A DNA stretch of 64,000 nucleotides from Bifidobacterium saguini DSM 23967. GTDB taxonomy: Bacteria > Actinomycetota > Actinomycetes > Actinomycetales > Bifidobacteriaceae. Positions 26,091-36,961 of this stretch are shown here, piece by piece. The stretch is from positions 248,001 through 312,000 of the forward strand of contig NZ_JGZN01000007.1 in NCBI RefSeq assembly GCF_000741715.1. The letters run 5' to 3'. How positions within the stretch are numbered: the stretch's first letter is position 1; every line of letters begins with the position of its first letter. The translations under genes were made by a program, and so were the position numbers. The notes beneath the pieces were generated by a model that worked only from the letters and a program-made list of their open reading frames with translations, was not told the DNA's origin and searched no databases.

Positions 26091-27611
26091 TCACAGGTGC
26101 TCGCGAAGACCCTTCAGACGAGCAATGGAGATCGGCTTGCCGACGATTTCCATAGACTCGAACAGTGGCGGGGAAACGCGGCGGCCAGACATGGCCACGC
26201 GCACCGGACCGAAGGCCAGACGCGGCTTGTAGCCACCGTCTTCCACCAGAGCCTTGTTCAGGGTCTCATGCAGGTTGTCGGTCTTCCAGTCAGCTTCATC
26301 CACACCTTCGAGTGCTGCGATGGCGGCATCGAGCACTTCGCCAGCGGATTCCTTGAGCTGCTTGCGCGCATCATCAGCAGGCTCAATGTATTCCTCGGTG
26401 GAGAGCAGGGAGCCGACCATGCCGGCGACCTCGCCGAGCAGACGCACGCGCGGCTGGACCAGCGGAGCGGCGGCGGTCAGAATCTCCTGCTCACGGGCAG
26501 TCAGGGCATCCCAGTTGTCCGCGGAAACCACACCGTCGCGGTGCAGGTACGGCACGGAGCGCTTCAGGAAGTCGGCCGGCTCAAGCATACGAATGTGCTC
26601 GGCGTTGATGGAGATGGCCTTGTCCAGATCGAAACGAGCCGGGTTGGCCTTCACGTCGCGCACGTCGAACTTGGCAATCATCTCGTCCATAGAGAACACA
26701 TCGCGGTCGGGAGCGATGGACCAGCCGAGCAGTGCCAAGTAGTTGAGCAGGCCCTCACGGATGAAGCCGGCATCACGGTGGTTGAACAGGTTGGATTCCG
26801 GATCACGCTTGGAAAGCTTCTTGTTGCCCTGGCCCATCACGTACGGCATGTGGCCGAACAGCGGGGTGGTCTTGGCGATGCCCAGCTCTTCGAGGTAGCG
26901 GTACAGCACAATCTGGCGCGGGGTGGAGCTCAGCAGGTCCTCACCACGTAGCACCACGTTGATTTCCATCATGGCGTCGTCCACCGGGTTGGTGAGCGTG
27001 TACAGTGGGTCACCATTCGGGCGCACGATCACGTAGTCCGGCACGGAACCGGCCTTGAATTCAATGGTGCCACGAATCAGATCGTCGAAGGCAATGTCTT
27101 CGTCAGGCATGCGAATACGCAGGGCAGGCTTGCGACCCTCAGCACGGAAGGCAGCCTTCTGCTCTTCAGTAAGGTTGCGATCGTAGCCATCGTAGCCGAA
27201 TTCGGCCGGGCGACCGGCAGCGAGGTTGCGCTCCTTGATTTCCTCAGGAGTGGAGAAGGACTCGTACGCGTAGCCGGCTTCGAGCAGCTTGGCGGCAACG
27301 TCCTTGTAGATGGCGGTGCGCTCGGACTGGCGGTACGGACCGTGAGGGCCACCCACATCGATGCCCTCATCCCAGTCGATGCCCAACCAACGCAGGGATT
27401 CGAGAATCTGATTGTAGCTTTCCTCGGAGTCGCGTGCGGCATCAGTGTCTTCGATACGGAAGACTAGCTTGCCACCGGTGGCGCGAGCCTCAGCCCAGTT
27501 AAACAGGGCGGTACGAATCATACCGACATGCGGCGTACCAGTCGGAGACGGGCAGAAGCGAACACGAACGTTCGCAGGGAGTTCAGGTTTGGTGTTTTCA
27601 GCATCAGTCAT
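26091..27611 (-). CDS. gltX: Glutamyl-tRNA synthetase
   Basis: This 506-residue class I aminoacyl-tRNA synthetase has the HIGH-type motif in [20 protein letters not shown] (about residues 17-36) and the KMSKS-type motif [10 protein letters not shown] (about 270). A C-terminal helical anticodon-binding domain follows. It charges tRNA-Glu. No glutaminyl-tRNA synthetase gene is in the window. If the organism uses the amidotransferase route, as I would expect for this group, the enzyme would also charge tRNA-Gln. Two of its possible substrates, tRNA-Glu(CTC) and tRNA-Gln(CTG), lie directly downstream on the same strand. Confidence 0.95.
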   Translation of the reverse strand: MTDAENTKPELPANVRVRFCPSPTGTPHVGMIRTALFNWAEARATGGKLVFRIEDTDAARDSEESYNQILESLRWLGIDWDEGIDVGGPHGPYRQSERTAIYKDVAAKLLEAGYAYESFSTPEEIKERNLAAGRPAEFGYDGYDRNLTEEQKAAFRAEGRKPALRIRMPDEDIAFDDLIRGTIEFKAGSVPDYVIVRPNGDPLYTLTNPVDDAMMEINVVLRGEDLLSSTPRQIVLYRYLEELGIAKTTPLFGHMPYVMGQGNKKLSKRDPESNLFNHRDAGFIREGLLNYLALLGWSIAPDRDVFSMDEMIAKFDVRDVKANPARFDLDKAISINAEHIRMLEPADFLKRSVPYLHRDGVVSADNWDALTAREQEILTAAAPLVQPRVRLLGEVAGMVGSLLSTEEYIEPADDARKQLKESAGEVLDAAIAALEGVDEADWKTDNLHETLNKALVEDGGYKPRLAFGPVRVAMSGRRVSPPLFESMEIVGKPISIARLKGLREHL

Positions 27612-27666
27612 AGTCCCCTATTGTGCCGCGCGCGCCGGACGCGCAGGGACCTAGCTGAAGCAGACG

Positions 27667-27780
27667 CTAGCAGGCGAGTCCGCTGAACAAATCAGCCCAA
27701 TCCTGCGAATCGTCTTCACGAATCTCATGGAAATCAGTGTTCACGTTGTTCACCGTTATGGTCATGTAATCGTTGTTCAT
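27667..27780 (-). CDS. Small ORF of 37 residues, unknown function
   Basis: The ATG at 27780 is preceded by AAGGGG at good spacing (7 nt); a second ATG at 27786 is too close to that site. The product starts MNNDYMTITVNNVNTDF and ends in an acidic stretch (HEIREDDSQDWADL) and FSGLAC with a C-terminal Cys. There is no signal peptide. It lies upstream of gltX on the same strand, with 55 bp between its stop and the gltX start. Short size, acidic body and terminal Cys recall peptide precursors, but no processing enzyme is nearby. I do not recognise it. Confidence 0.5.
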   Translation of the reverse strand: MNNDYMTITVNNVNTDFHEIREDDSQDWADLFSGLAC

Positions 27781-28055
27781 TGTCATTCCCCTTATTGACG
27801 CACTGGAAGCACTCGTTGCTTCCCGACTCCGTCGCCGCAGTCGCGTGCAAAACTGGCTTAACGATAACAAATCGCACTGAAGCGCACATCTTTGTTTGAT
27901 ATCGATTTCATAACAATCCACTGCACCACCCTTACGGCCTTTTCCAGGCGGGTAACACGTAGAATTCAGACAATGTTCCGCTGATTTGCTTGGTTTTCCC
28001 AAAAAAACTGGAAGAATAGTGAAGGACGATATCGTCCTTGATGAAAGGGGAATCA
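27781..28055. promoter_or_regulatory. Divergent intergenic region between the 37-residue ORF and the DUF805 gene
   Basis: This region must contain promoters for the small ORF/gltX side (minus) and the DUF805 gene (plus). A perfect 18-bp palindrome, AAGGACGAT/ATCGTCCTT, lies at 28022-28039, immediately before the AAAGGGG ribosome binding site of the DUF805 gene. It could be an operator or an RNA hairpin that masks the ribosome binding site. Confidence 0.55.
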
Positions 28056-29411
28056 ATGACCGATCCCAACAATACGCCGCTGCCACAGACGCCACCGTCT
28101 GGCAACGCTAACAACTCAGCTCCACAACCGCAGAATCCGTATAACACGGGCGCTCCTGCAACGCCGCAGTACAGCCAGCCGCAGTATGCGCAACCGCAAC
28201 AGTATGGTCAACCCCAACAATATGGGCAGCCGCAGTACACTCAACCGCAGTATGACCAGTATGGGCAGCAGTCTCAGCCCACGAATCCGCAGTACAGTGC
28301 CCCGAATCCATTCGAGCAGTCACCCGTGAATCAGCAGCCTCCGGCCTATGGACAGCCACAACAGCCGCAGTATGCGCAGCCGAACTACGCGAGCCCTTAT
28401 GGCGACAACCCATACGCCAATCCATATGGCAACCAGTACGGCAATGCTCCGTATGGCGCTCCGCAACCCGCTCCCGTATACTCCACATCCAGCCCTGCCG
28501 CGGTTCCACTCGATAAGCCGTACTATGGGTGCTCTTTCCCAGAAGCCTTCCTGCGCTTCTGGAAGAAGTACGCCGTGTTCTCCGGCCGCGCTTCCCGTAG
28601 CGAGTTCTGGTGGTGGGCGTTGGCACAGACCGGCATCACTTTTGTGCTCGAAGTTCTTGCCGATATCACGGATGACAAGCTCGCCTTCCTTGGTGGCTTG
28701 TGGAGCCTCGCCGTCATTGTGCCCGGCATCGCTCTTGCAGTCCGCCGTTTGCACGACACTAACCGCCCCGGCTGGTGGGTTGCTGTCTACTATGGCGCAT
28801 GGCTGGTCAGTATCATTCTGCTGATTGCAGGCGGCGCAGGCGCGCTCTTCGGCGGCATTGGTGGCATGGCGTACGGCGGCACGTACAGCAAGGGCTACGG
28901 CACTATTGCTGCAGGCAGCATTGGATTGCTTGTGGTGGGCTTGCTTATTCTTCTCGCCGCCACCATCGTGTACATCGTGTTCATGGCGCAGGCCAGCAAG
29001 CCCGAAGGTGCTCGTTTCGATAAGGATGCTGATCCTGCGGGTTACCCCGCCCCGGGCGCAGCGCCATATGGTCAGCCGTACGACCAGCAGTATGGTGCCC
29101 CGGTGCCTCCAGCTCCCGGATTCAATGGTCCAGTACCGACTCCTGAATACGGTGCTCCAGCCCCGCAGCCGCAGACGTATGCTCCAGCCCCCACTGGCGA
29201 TTCATCTGCAGCACCTGAAGCATCAGCTCCCGCATGGCAGCAGCCAGTTCCGCCAGCACCGGCTTACGGTCAGCCAGCTGCGGCCGGCTCCGAAGCTCCA
29301 GCAGCGCCAGACACTCCTGTTTACGGCGCTCCTGAAACCCCGGCCACTTCCTCCGACTCCTCTGACACTGCCGAAAACGACAATGCCCAGAAGCCTTGGC
29401 AAGGTCAGTAA
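28056..29411 (+). CDS. DUF805 membrane protein with Pro/Gln/Tyr-rich tails
   Basis: About 451 residues from the ATG at 28056, which has AAAGGGG 7 nt upstream. The first 150 residues are a low-complexity Pro/Gln/Tyr/Asn tract built from units such as PQYAQPQ and QYGQPQ. A DUF805 domain of four membrane helices follows (about 165-315), with FSGRASRSEFWWWAL and RRLHDTNRPGWW, both hallmarks of the family. The last 130 residues are again Pro/Ala/Tyr-rich. DUF805 proteins have no established function. The long disordered cytoplasmic tails on both sides are typical of actinobacterial envelope or division proteins that bind partners, which is inference. It is followed by a bidirectional terminator. 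Confidence 0.85.
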   Translation: MTDPNNTPLPQTPPSGNANNSAPQPQNPYNTGAPATPQYSQPQYAQPQQYGQPQQYGQPQYTQPQYDQYGQQSQPTNPQYSAPNPFEQSPVNQQPPAYGQPQQPQYAQPNYASPYGDNPYANPYGNQYGNAPYGAPQPAPVYSTSSPAAVPLDKPYYGCSFPEAFLRFWKKYAVFSGRASRSEFWWWALAQTGITFVLEVLADITDDKLAFLGGLWSLAVIVPGIALAVRRLHDTNRPGWWVAVYYGAWLVSIILLIAGGAGALFGGIGGMAYGGTYSKGYGTIAAGSIGLLVVGLLILLAATIVYIVFMAQASKPEGARFDKDADPAGYPAPGAAPYGQPYDQQYGAPVPPAPGFNGPVPTPEYGAPAPQPQTYAPAPTGDSSAAPEASAPAWQQPVPPAPAYGQPAAAGSEAPAAPDTPVYGAPETPATSSDSSDTAENDNAQKPWQGQ

Positions 29412-29443
29412 AGCGCTAACTTCGCAGCACTCTGCAATATAAG

Positions 29444-29479
29444 AAGCTCCCCGCCCGATGATTCGAGCGGGGAGCTTTT
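29444..29479. terminator. Bidirectional terminator
   Basis: AAGCTCCCCGC and GCGGGGAGCTTTT form a stem with T-runs on both strands, between the convergent DUF805 and acyltransferase genes. Confidence 0.85.
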
Positions 29480-29482
29480 GCA

Positions 29483-30628
29483 TTAGTCTTTTTCCTTCTG
29501 TGTCGGCATAGTCAACGGCACCACACCGCTGACATCGCGCACGGTGCCACCAGCCAGAAGATACTGTTTCAGCCCTCGCTGCAAGCTGGTACGTTCTGGC
29601 AGTTCATCAACCGGCAACCGATCCGCGCCCCAACCGCATACGCGCTCGACGATGGCGGAACCGGGACGAGGATTAGGGAATTTAGCGAAACGGTGCATGA
29701 AATGGCAGATATTGCTTTCCGGATGCGCAATGCTGACCAGCGCAGGATCAAGCAACCAACTTTCGCATACTGCCACCGGAGTGCATCGACCCAGTGAGGT
29801 AAGCAACGGCACGGCCTGAGCAATTGATTCATCCACCGATCCAGGGATGAGCGGACCGTCTGCAGGAATGTGCATATTGGTGGCTGGCATGCCGGGAGCC
29901 AGCACCAATTCATAACCGGCCAACGCAAGGCTCACCTGTTCCCGGCGAATCGTGCCGGTCACGGTGTCTGCAACATTGCCGGTTACGGTAACGCCATCCG
30001 AATGCAGTTGCGTAACAAACTGTTCCTGCGAATCCGGCGCTGCGCTAGCCAACGGTATACCGTCGGCACTCACGCGAACATCTGAAGAGACAAGCACTAC
30101 GAAGTCGCCGCTGTACCGACTGCGGTACACGTAATACGGCTCAAGAAACGTAAATGATTCGTATTGCAAGCGTCCAATACGTAGAATGCGCCCGGTGAGA
30201 AACAGCAGATTCCATTCGGTTTCGTTGATTCCCTCGCGGCCGGTTTTTTCCTGATACACATCTGCCCAAATCGCAAAATCATGAAGCGTGGCTTGGAGTA
30301 CAGGATCAGGGATGCCCAAGTCGTGCAGCATATCAATGGCTTTCGGCAGCAAATCAACCAACACTGCGGCGAGCGCCATATCCTCGCCCTGCTGAAGATT
30401 AGGCAGATAGAACGTACCGGCATGCGCACGCAATCGTTCGACAAGCGCGGCAGCAGCCGGCACGTTGTTACGGCGAATCACCACATCGTCAAGCTGTGCC
30501 AACGCCACCGAACCCACCTGATCAGCGCGCAACCATTCGAGCACTTTCACCGCGGAATCGTACATGCTTCGCTTCATGCCGAAATAGCGCTCGCACAATG
30601 CGTAATCACAGATATTGTCCATTGCCAT
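29483..30628 (-). CDS. Acyltransferase-like protein (NAT_N / GNAT-like C-terminal domain)
   Basis: This 381-residue cytosolic protein has no signal peptide. The layout fits the two-domain family of Actinobacteria and Firmicutes annotated as acyltransferase domain-containing (helical NAT_N, then a GNAT-like C-terminal domain). A helical half contains FAIWADVYQEKTGREGINE, then LFLTGRILRIGRLQYESF, a segment typical of that family. The second half is beta-rich, with NMHIPADGPL and the conserved LLDPAL followed by SNICHFMHRF. The substrate is unknown. The start is supported by AAGGAAG 5 nt before the ATG. It stands alone, 50 bp downstream of the mutarotase operon on the same strand, and could be read from it. 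Confidence 0.6.
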   Translation of the reverse strand: MAMDNICDYALCERYFGMKRSMYDSAVKVLEWLRADQVGSVALAQLDDVVIRRNNVPAAAALVERLRAHAGTFYLPNLQQGEDMALAAVLVDLLPKAIDMLHDLGIPDPVLQATLHDFAIWADVYQEKTGREGINETEWNLLFLTGRILRIGRLQYESFTFLEPYYVYRSRYSGDFVVLVSSDVRVSADGIPLASAAPDSQEQFVTQLHSDGVTVTGNVADTVTGTIRREQVSLALAGYELVLAPGMPATNMHIPADGPLIPGSVDESIAQAVPLLTSLGRCTPVAVCESWLLDPALVSIAHPESNICHFMHRFAKFPNPRPGSAIVERVCGWGADRLPVDELPERTSLQRGLKQYLLAGGTVRDVSGVVPLTMPTQKEKD

Positions 30629-30684
30629 TGAGCTTCCTTATGGTCTCCTACGGCACTTGACGATCAGATCGCACACAATTCGAC

Positions 30685-31560
30685 TCAAGCCACGCTCAGG
30701 CTCTGGGAGAGTGCGTGGGATTCGCCCGGGGCCAGCGTCACCGCATGCTCACGGCAGGCGGCGGCTTCAGCGCAGATGAAGCCACGCCATTCGCCGGCCG
30801 TTTCATCATTGACGAACGTGCCGTATGGCTTGCCGGGATTCCACACCACGGTTTGCGGGGAACCGGACTTGGCAATGCGGATCGTACGCTGCAATCCGGC
30901 ATCATGCAGTTCAAGGGTGCCGTCAGACTCATAGACGCGGTCCACAGTGCCGTTGAAGGTCACATCAGGATCGGACTGCACGCACGGCTTGAAGCCATCG
31001 GTGGCATCGGCATAGTGTGCGCCACCCAAACCGGCGAGACGCACATTGGCAACATCGCTCACATGGAAGTAAGTGTGCAGCGCAGCCTCGTAGGAAAAAG
31101 CAGCAGTTCCCGTGTTCGCCACAGTCAGCGTCACGGTCAGCGTATCGGTGGCATGAACTTCAAAATCAGCATGGAACTGCGGAGCCGGAGCACCTTCCTC
31201 TGCCGGCTCAAGCCACGGCACATCGCCGGGCTCAAGATCCGCGGAATCAAGCGTGTAATGCGCATACTCGTGGCTGAAGGACTCAGCATCCAACTGCCAG
31301 GTGCGAATACGGCCAAACCCATGATTCGGCTTCTTGCCAAGACCATGACCGTCTGCGAAGCCCGGGCCAAACCACGGGAACACAATCGGCACACCGCCAA
31401 CAATCGCCTTGTTATCAGCCAAAATCACCGAAGAGGGGCTCCACACCACATCTTCATTCTGACCGGCCGGGCGCCAACGCAGTACGTGTGCGCCATAGTC
31501 GCTCACGGCAGCGCTGCCGAGGCTGTTATTCAGATTGCGAAGAGCAAAACCACTGCTCAT
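30685..31560 (-). CDS. YeaD-like hexose mutarotase (aldose 1-epimerase family)
   Basis: About 291 residues from the ATG at 31560, which has TTAGGAGG 6 nt upstream. Family features are PIVFPWFGPG, HGFGRIRTWQ, the catalytic-site region LHTYFHVSD, VVWNPG and the C-terminal FICAEAA. These fit the D-hexose-6-phosphate mutarotase (YeaD) branch rather than classical GalM. It interconverts anomers of hexoses or hexose phosphates. It follows galT and nahK on the same strand after an intervening hairpin and probably serves the same sugar pathway. Confidence 0.85.
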   Translation of the reverse strand: MSSGFALRNLNNSLGSAAVSDYGAHVLRWRPAGQNEDVVWSPSSVILADNKAIVGGVPIVFPWFGPGFADGHGLGKKPNHGFGRIRTWQLDAESFSHEYAHYTLDSADLEPGDVPWLEPAEEGAPAPQFHADFEVHATDTLTVTLTVANTGTAAFSYEAALHTYFHVSDVANVRLAGLGGAHYADATDGFKPCVQSDPDVTFNGTVDRVYESDGTLELHDAGLQRTIRIAKSGSPQTVVWNPGKPYGTFVNDETAGEWRGFICAEAAACREHAVTLAPGESHALSQSLSVA

Positions 31561-31604
31561 ATTGCCTCCTAAGAACATGATCTGAATAGGAAAGTTCCAA
31601 TATC

Positions 31605-31648
31605 ATAAGCCCGGCTCTCCCGAGGAAGGAACAGAGAGCCGGGCTTAT
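31605..31648 (-). terminator. Hairpin between galT and the mutarotase gene
   Basis: ATAAGCCCGGCTCTC pairs with GAGAGCCGGGCTTAT (15-bp arms, 14-nt loop). The T-run on the minus strand is short, so it may only partly terminate the nahK-galT transcript before the mutarotase gene. Confidence 0.75.
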
Positions 31649-31659
31649 GAGGTTCTGGT

Positions 31660-33251
31660 TCAGGCTTCGTTGAAGCCAAGATCAGCAAGGAACGTGCGTG
31701 TCTGTTCCTTGGTCTTGAACACCGCAGTGTTGCCGAGGATTCGCTCGCATACGCTGCCAAGCTCATCCTGCACGGCCTTATGAATCGCATCGCGATCGCG
31801 GTTGCCGTTCAATGCGGCGGTCAGCTCATCCCATTCCAGCGAGAATTCGCTCACCGATTCCGGCAGCGGCTCGCCAGCGGCGAGCGCGTCTTCAATCACA
31901 CCCAGCTGATCGACCAGTCGGCCCGGCAGAATGAACAGGCCCTGTGCCTCAATCAGACCAACCGGCTCCTGCTTAATCGGCCAGAATTCGGGGTGCGCAT
32001 GGAAGATGCCTTCCGGATACTCCTCACTGACTGCATTGTTGCGGAAGATGAGGTTCATCTCGTAACCACGGTCGGTGATGATGGCGCTCGGTGAGACCGC
32101 GGACTGGCGATTGCCGTCCGCATCATGGCTAGCGATGTTGGATGCTGCATCATCGAACTGCTGCCAAGCCAAGCGAATCTTGTCGCTGACTTCCACAATC
32201 GAGTCGCGGTTCTTGGAAACCACGCGCACGGCGGTGCCGGGCCAATCCAGGATTTCGACCGTGGCATCCGGGTATTCCGGCACAGTGAACGAAGCCCAAG
32301 TGGCCGCCTTGTGCATGGGCAGCAGTTCACCACCGCCCTGATAGTGGTCGTGGGCAAGCACAGAGCCGCCAATGCGCGGCAGTGCAGCGTTGCAACCGAG
32401 GAAGTAGCCAGGGAAGCGGTCCACAAAGTCGAGCAGATGGCCGAACGTGTCACGGTCCACATGCATCGGCGTGTGCTCCATGTTCACGCAGATGCCATGC
32501 TGGTGGAAGTAGCCATATGGGGAGAACTGCCAGAACCACTGCTCGCCGCCGAGCGTGACCGGGATCGTGCGCAGAGTACGCTTGTTGCGACCGGCGAAGC
32601 CTTCGTTCTCATGGCAGATCGTGCACTTCGGGTAGCCGCCTGCCACCGAATTGCCGGCTGCGGCTTTCTTCATGTTCTTGAATTCCGGCTTGGCCAGGTT
32701 GATGGTGACCACCAGACCGTGGGAGTCGAAGCGCGGGTTCTTGTCAAGCACGGCCTTCTTGACGTAATTGTTGGCCACGCAGTAACGGTAGAACCAGTGC
32801 ATGGCCTCCATACCACCGTCCGTTTCCTCTTCCTCTTCGAAGCTGTCTTCGATAGAGGACGGCGTGCCGGAGAGCAAGCCCATAATGATGTCGGCATATA
32901 CCGGGCCTTCTTCCGGCTCGAACAGGCCGGCTGCAACGGCAGCTGCACGGAAGTCGGCAATCAGGGTGTCCGGGTAGGCGAAGGCAGCTTCAGCACTTGC
33001 GTTGTCTCTCCCCCAGTCAGCTTCGCTGCCAGCCCCCTCATCAGAGGGGGCCGATGAGGCAGACTCTCCGCTCAACGGCAAGGTCCCGTCAGAAGGGGCC
33101 GGGCTGTAGGAGTCGAGTCCAAACAGGGCGAAAATGTTGTTGCGCGTCCAGTCGGCGTCACGCTCGTCCAAGCCCAGGTTGCGCTCGGCGAAGGCAACTA
33201 ATGCGTCAATGGATGCGTACACCTTGGCGAGGTTTTCGGTAGCGGCAGTCA

Positions 33252-33252
<1 letters not shown>
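31660..33252 (-). CDS. galT: Type-2 UDP-glucose-hexose-1-phosphate uridylyltransferase with an embedded repeat
   Basis: This 530-residue enzyme belongs to the GalT type of Firmicutes and bifidobacteria. The active-site region is in LPRIGGSVLAHDHYQGG, with the HxH motif. It should transfer UMP between UDP-glucose and galactose-1-phosphate or N-acetylhexosamine-1-phosphate, as in the lacto-N-biose pathway. The first ATG overlaps the nahK stop (TGATG), so the two are coupled. Residues about 50-95 form an extra Ser/Pro/Asp/Gly-rich segment. Part of it (about 67-84, nt 33003-33052) is a copy of the two-hairpin repeat, read as APSDEGAGS in the same frame as in the FtsX gene at 5790. That segment lies between the N-terminal helices and the catalytic core and is probably a tolerated surface loop. 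Confidence 0.9.
33003..33052 (-). repeat. Two-hairpin repeat embedded in the galT coding sequence
   Basis: The plus strand reads GTCTCTCCCCCAGTCAGC, TTC, GCTG, and then the palindrome GCCCCCTC-ATCA-GAGGGGGC. It matches the right arm of the 48629-48807 element apart from a few base changes, most of them paired. It is translated in frame. Confidence 0.75.
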
Positions 33253-34654
<1,402 letters not shown>

Positions 34655-35527
34655 ATGACTCCGGTTGAGCATCATGTTGACACTGCAGTTTCGCATTACT
34701 TCGTGTACGTCCCCAGCCGCAATGCCCTGCGTATGTTCCTCTACCCCACACGCATCGGCCTGTACCGGTATCTCAAAGGTTATTGGCTTAACCGCAGCTC
34801 ATTCGGCAGTTTCATTCTGATGGCCGTCTACAGCGGCACATTCATATTCACCGTGAACGGCAAACGTTCGGTCGCCCGAACCGGTGACCTCGTACTGCTT
34901 GACTGCCATGACCCGAATGTGTACCAAGCTCAAGCCGAAACAGACAGCACGCTGCTATGGATGCATTTCGACGGCCGACTGGCGCACGATTATTTCGAAG
35001 CCATTCATGCCGAGCTTGGCAACGTCATCACCTTGAAGCGCGCCACATACGCCATCAGCCGCTTCCGCATGATCTATGACACGTTCGCCGAGGAACGTAA
35101 GATGAGCGAAGCGCGCATGAATCTGGCCATTACGGAAATTCTCACTGAGTGTTTGACCGCTGGAGAAGATGCCGAACGCAGCGGCACCCCATACAACCAG
35201 CATGCCATCGAGGAAACGCTCTCCTACATCACCACGCATTTGAATGAGCCGTTGCCGCTACGCCAGCTTGCAGACATGGCGCTGATGAGCGAATACTATT
35301 ACATTCGCGTCTTCAAACAGGTCACCGGATACACACCGCACACCTACATCATCAACGCGCGCATGCATGCGGCAAAATATCTGCTGCTTACGGGCGAAGC
35401 CACGTTAAAGGAAATCTGCGCCGAATGCGGCTTCGCCTCCACCAGCGCCTTCTGCGCCGCCTTCAAAAAGAACTTCGGTGTAACCCCCCTAGAGTTCCGC
35501 GCTGCTTCCCGAACCACGAATCAATAA
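34655..35527 (+). CDS. AraC-family transcriptional regulator
   Basis: This 290-residue protein has an N-terminal cupin-like sensing half (about 20-150) and a C-terminal double helix-turn-helix (about 185-285), ending LKEICAECGFASTSAFCAAF and KKNFGVTPLEFR, the standard AraC signature. The start has GGAAGGA upstream. It is divergent from nahK-galT-mutarotase, so it likely senses a sugar or hexosamine derivative and controls that operon. It converges on the DUF4143 ATPase gene with only 33 bp between stop codons. Confidence 0.9.
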   Translation: MTPVEHHVDTAVSHYFVYVPSRNALRMFLYPTRIGLYRYLKGYWLNRSSFGSFILMAVYSGTFIFTVNGKRSVARTGDLVLLDCHDPNVYQAQAETDSTLLWMHFDGRLAHDYFEAIHAELGNVITLKRATYAISRFRMIYDTFAEERKMSEARMNLAITEILTECLTAGEDAERSGTPYNQHAIEETLSYITTHLNEPLPLRQLADMALMSEYYYIRVFKQVTGYTPHTYIINARMHAAKYLLLTGEATLKEICAECGFASTSAFCAAFKKNFGVTPLEFRAASRTTNQ

Positions 35528-35560
35528 TCAGGCAGGAATCTTCTTTCTTCGCAAGTCAGA

Positions 35561-36931
35561 TCATCCGTGCAAAAACCACTTCCACGCCGGGATTTGATGA
35601 ATCACGGAATCATTGTGCTCATAATCGCGCTCTACACCATCGCCCACGATGATAATGCCCTCATTGAGGCCACGCTCTGACATCATCTCCCACAACGCAC
35701 GCGTCTCGCGCTTAACTGTCACCTCATCATCCATGCTTGCCGTGACCTGATACAGCTCATAAGTTTCACTTTCCAGCGCATCACCAACCACGAAATCAAT
35801 CTCATACGCATGTTCGCGCGTATGGCACGAAGCGATGCCATCCCGACGCAAGCCAATGTTGCGGCGACGCAACTCCAGATACACCGCTTCTTCCAGCCGC
35901 TGACCATCTTCGCGCGTAGCAGCACTGGATGCAGCCGCAGCAAGCCCAGAATCAATGGCATATATCTTGGGCATTGAAGTGGTTCTTTCACTTAAGGACA
36001 TCGACAATTCGCGCACACGAAACAGCAAATATGCATCTTCAAAATATCCGAGAAGGTCCCCCAGCAATTCACGACTGGTCGACAGGCCAACCGAACGTAA
36101 ATCATTGTCAACCTTGCGCAATGACAACTGTTTACCGTTGGAGCCCAACGCACGACGAGCCAATGCAGATGCAACTCGCGGACGAGCGATGTTATGCCGC
36201 TCAACCACATCACGCAGCACCACGCGTTGCACATATGACTGCAATAAAGCAATTCGTTGAGGAGCGGGCAGGCCCTGAACCGCAGGAAAGCCGCCAATGA
36301 TCAGGTAATCCTTCATGGCCTGCTGCAATGCAAGCCGATCTTCCAATGAGTAATCATCGCCAGTACGATTACCGATGCCAATACGCCCGGAATCAATGAC
36401 GTTGTACGACCGAACAAATTCGCGGAACGAATACGGCAACAGTTCAAAATCCAACGCACGACCACGAAATTCCGTGGCAATTTCACTCGACAGCATCTTG
36501 GACGAAGAGCCGCTGACATAAATCGTGGCCTTCACACTATCGACCACGCGACGCAGCCATGCACCCCAACCATGCATTTCCTGTAATTCGTCGAAGAATA
36601 GATAAGAACCTTCGCGCAGAGCTTCAGGATGCGCAGCAAAGAACGTTTCCAGAACCTCGTCTCCAACAGACGACGTAATCGAACCCAGACGATCATCTTC
36701 GAAATTGAAATAGCAGATGCGATTCCATGAGATACCCGATTGGTGCAACCCCTCCATTTCCTGGAACAGACGATAACTTTTACCACTTCGCCTCATACCA
36801 GTTACGACTTTGACTAAGTTGCCAGCCTTTGGCACTAAAGGGGCGCCCAAATCCAGGTCGCGCTTCACAATCGGCTGAAAATCCTCGATATTGAAGCTCG
36901 CCAGTTTCTCTGCTATCACCGGATTCGCCAT
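35561..36931 (-). CDS. AAA ATPase with DUF4143 domain
   Basis: About 456 residues from the ATG at 36931, which has GAGGGGGGAG upstream. Walker A is GMRRSGKS (45-52) and Walker B lies in YLFFDELQEM, followed by the sensor region IYVSGSSSKML. A DUF4143 nuclease-like C-terminal domain (about 200-400) contains SCHTREHAYEIDFVVGD, which fits a restriction-endonuclease-type fold (E-x-D-F-V). Such proteins are widespread accessory ATPases with no settled role; a toxin-like or DNA-related function is proposed. The gene is monocistronic and has three phased palindromes directly upstream, which suggests tight self-regulation. Confidence 0.9.
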   Translation of the reverse strand: MANPVIAEKLASFNIEDFQPIVKRDLDLGAPLVPKAGNLVKVVTGMRRSGKSYRLFQEMEGLHQSGISWNRICYFNFEDDRLGSITSSVGDEVLETFFAAHPEALREGSYLFFDELQEMHGWGAWLRRVVDSVKATIYVSGSSSKMLSSEIATEFRGRALDFELLPYSFREFVRSYNVIDSGRIGIGNRTGDDYSLEDRLALQQAMKDYLIIGGFPAVQGLPAPQRIALLQSYVQRVVLRDVVERHNIARPRVASALARRALGSNGKQLSLRKVDNDLRSVGLSTSRELLGDLLGYFEDAYLLFRVRELSMSLSERTTSMPKIYAIDSGLAAAASSAATREDGQRLEEAVYLELRRRNIGLRRDGIASCHTREHAYEIDFVVGDALESETYELYQVTASMDDEVTVKRETRALWEMMSERGLNEGIIIVGDGVERDYEHNDSVIHQIPAWKWFLHG

Positions 36932-36961
36932 GACTCCCCCCTCTCTCGCCAAATACCGTAA

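Noticed and set aside
25971..26155. Short ORF starting ATGAACTTTTTTGACG downstream of gltX
   Set aside because: It runs through the terminator hairpin and the repeat copy, has no ribosome binding site and has random composition.
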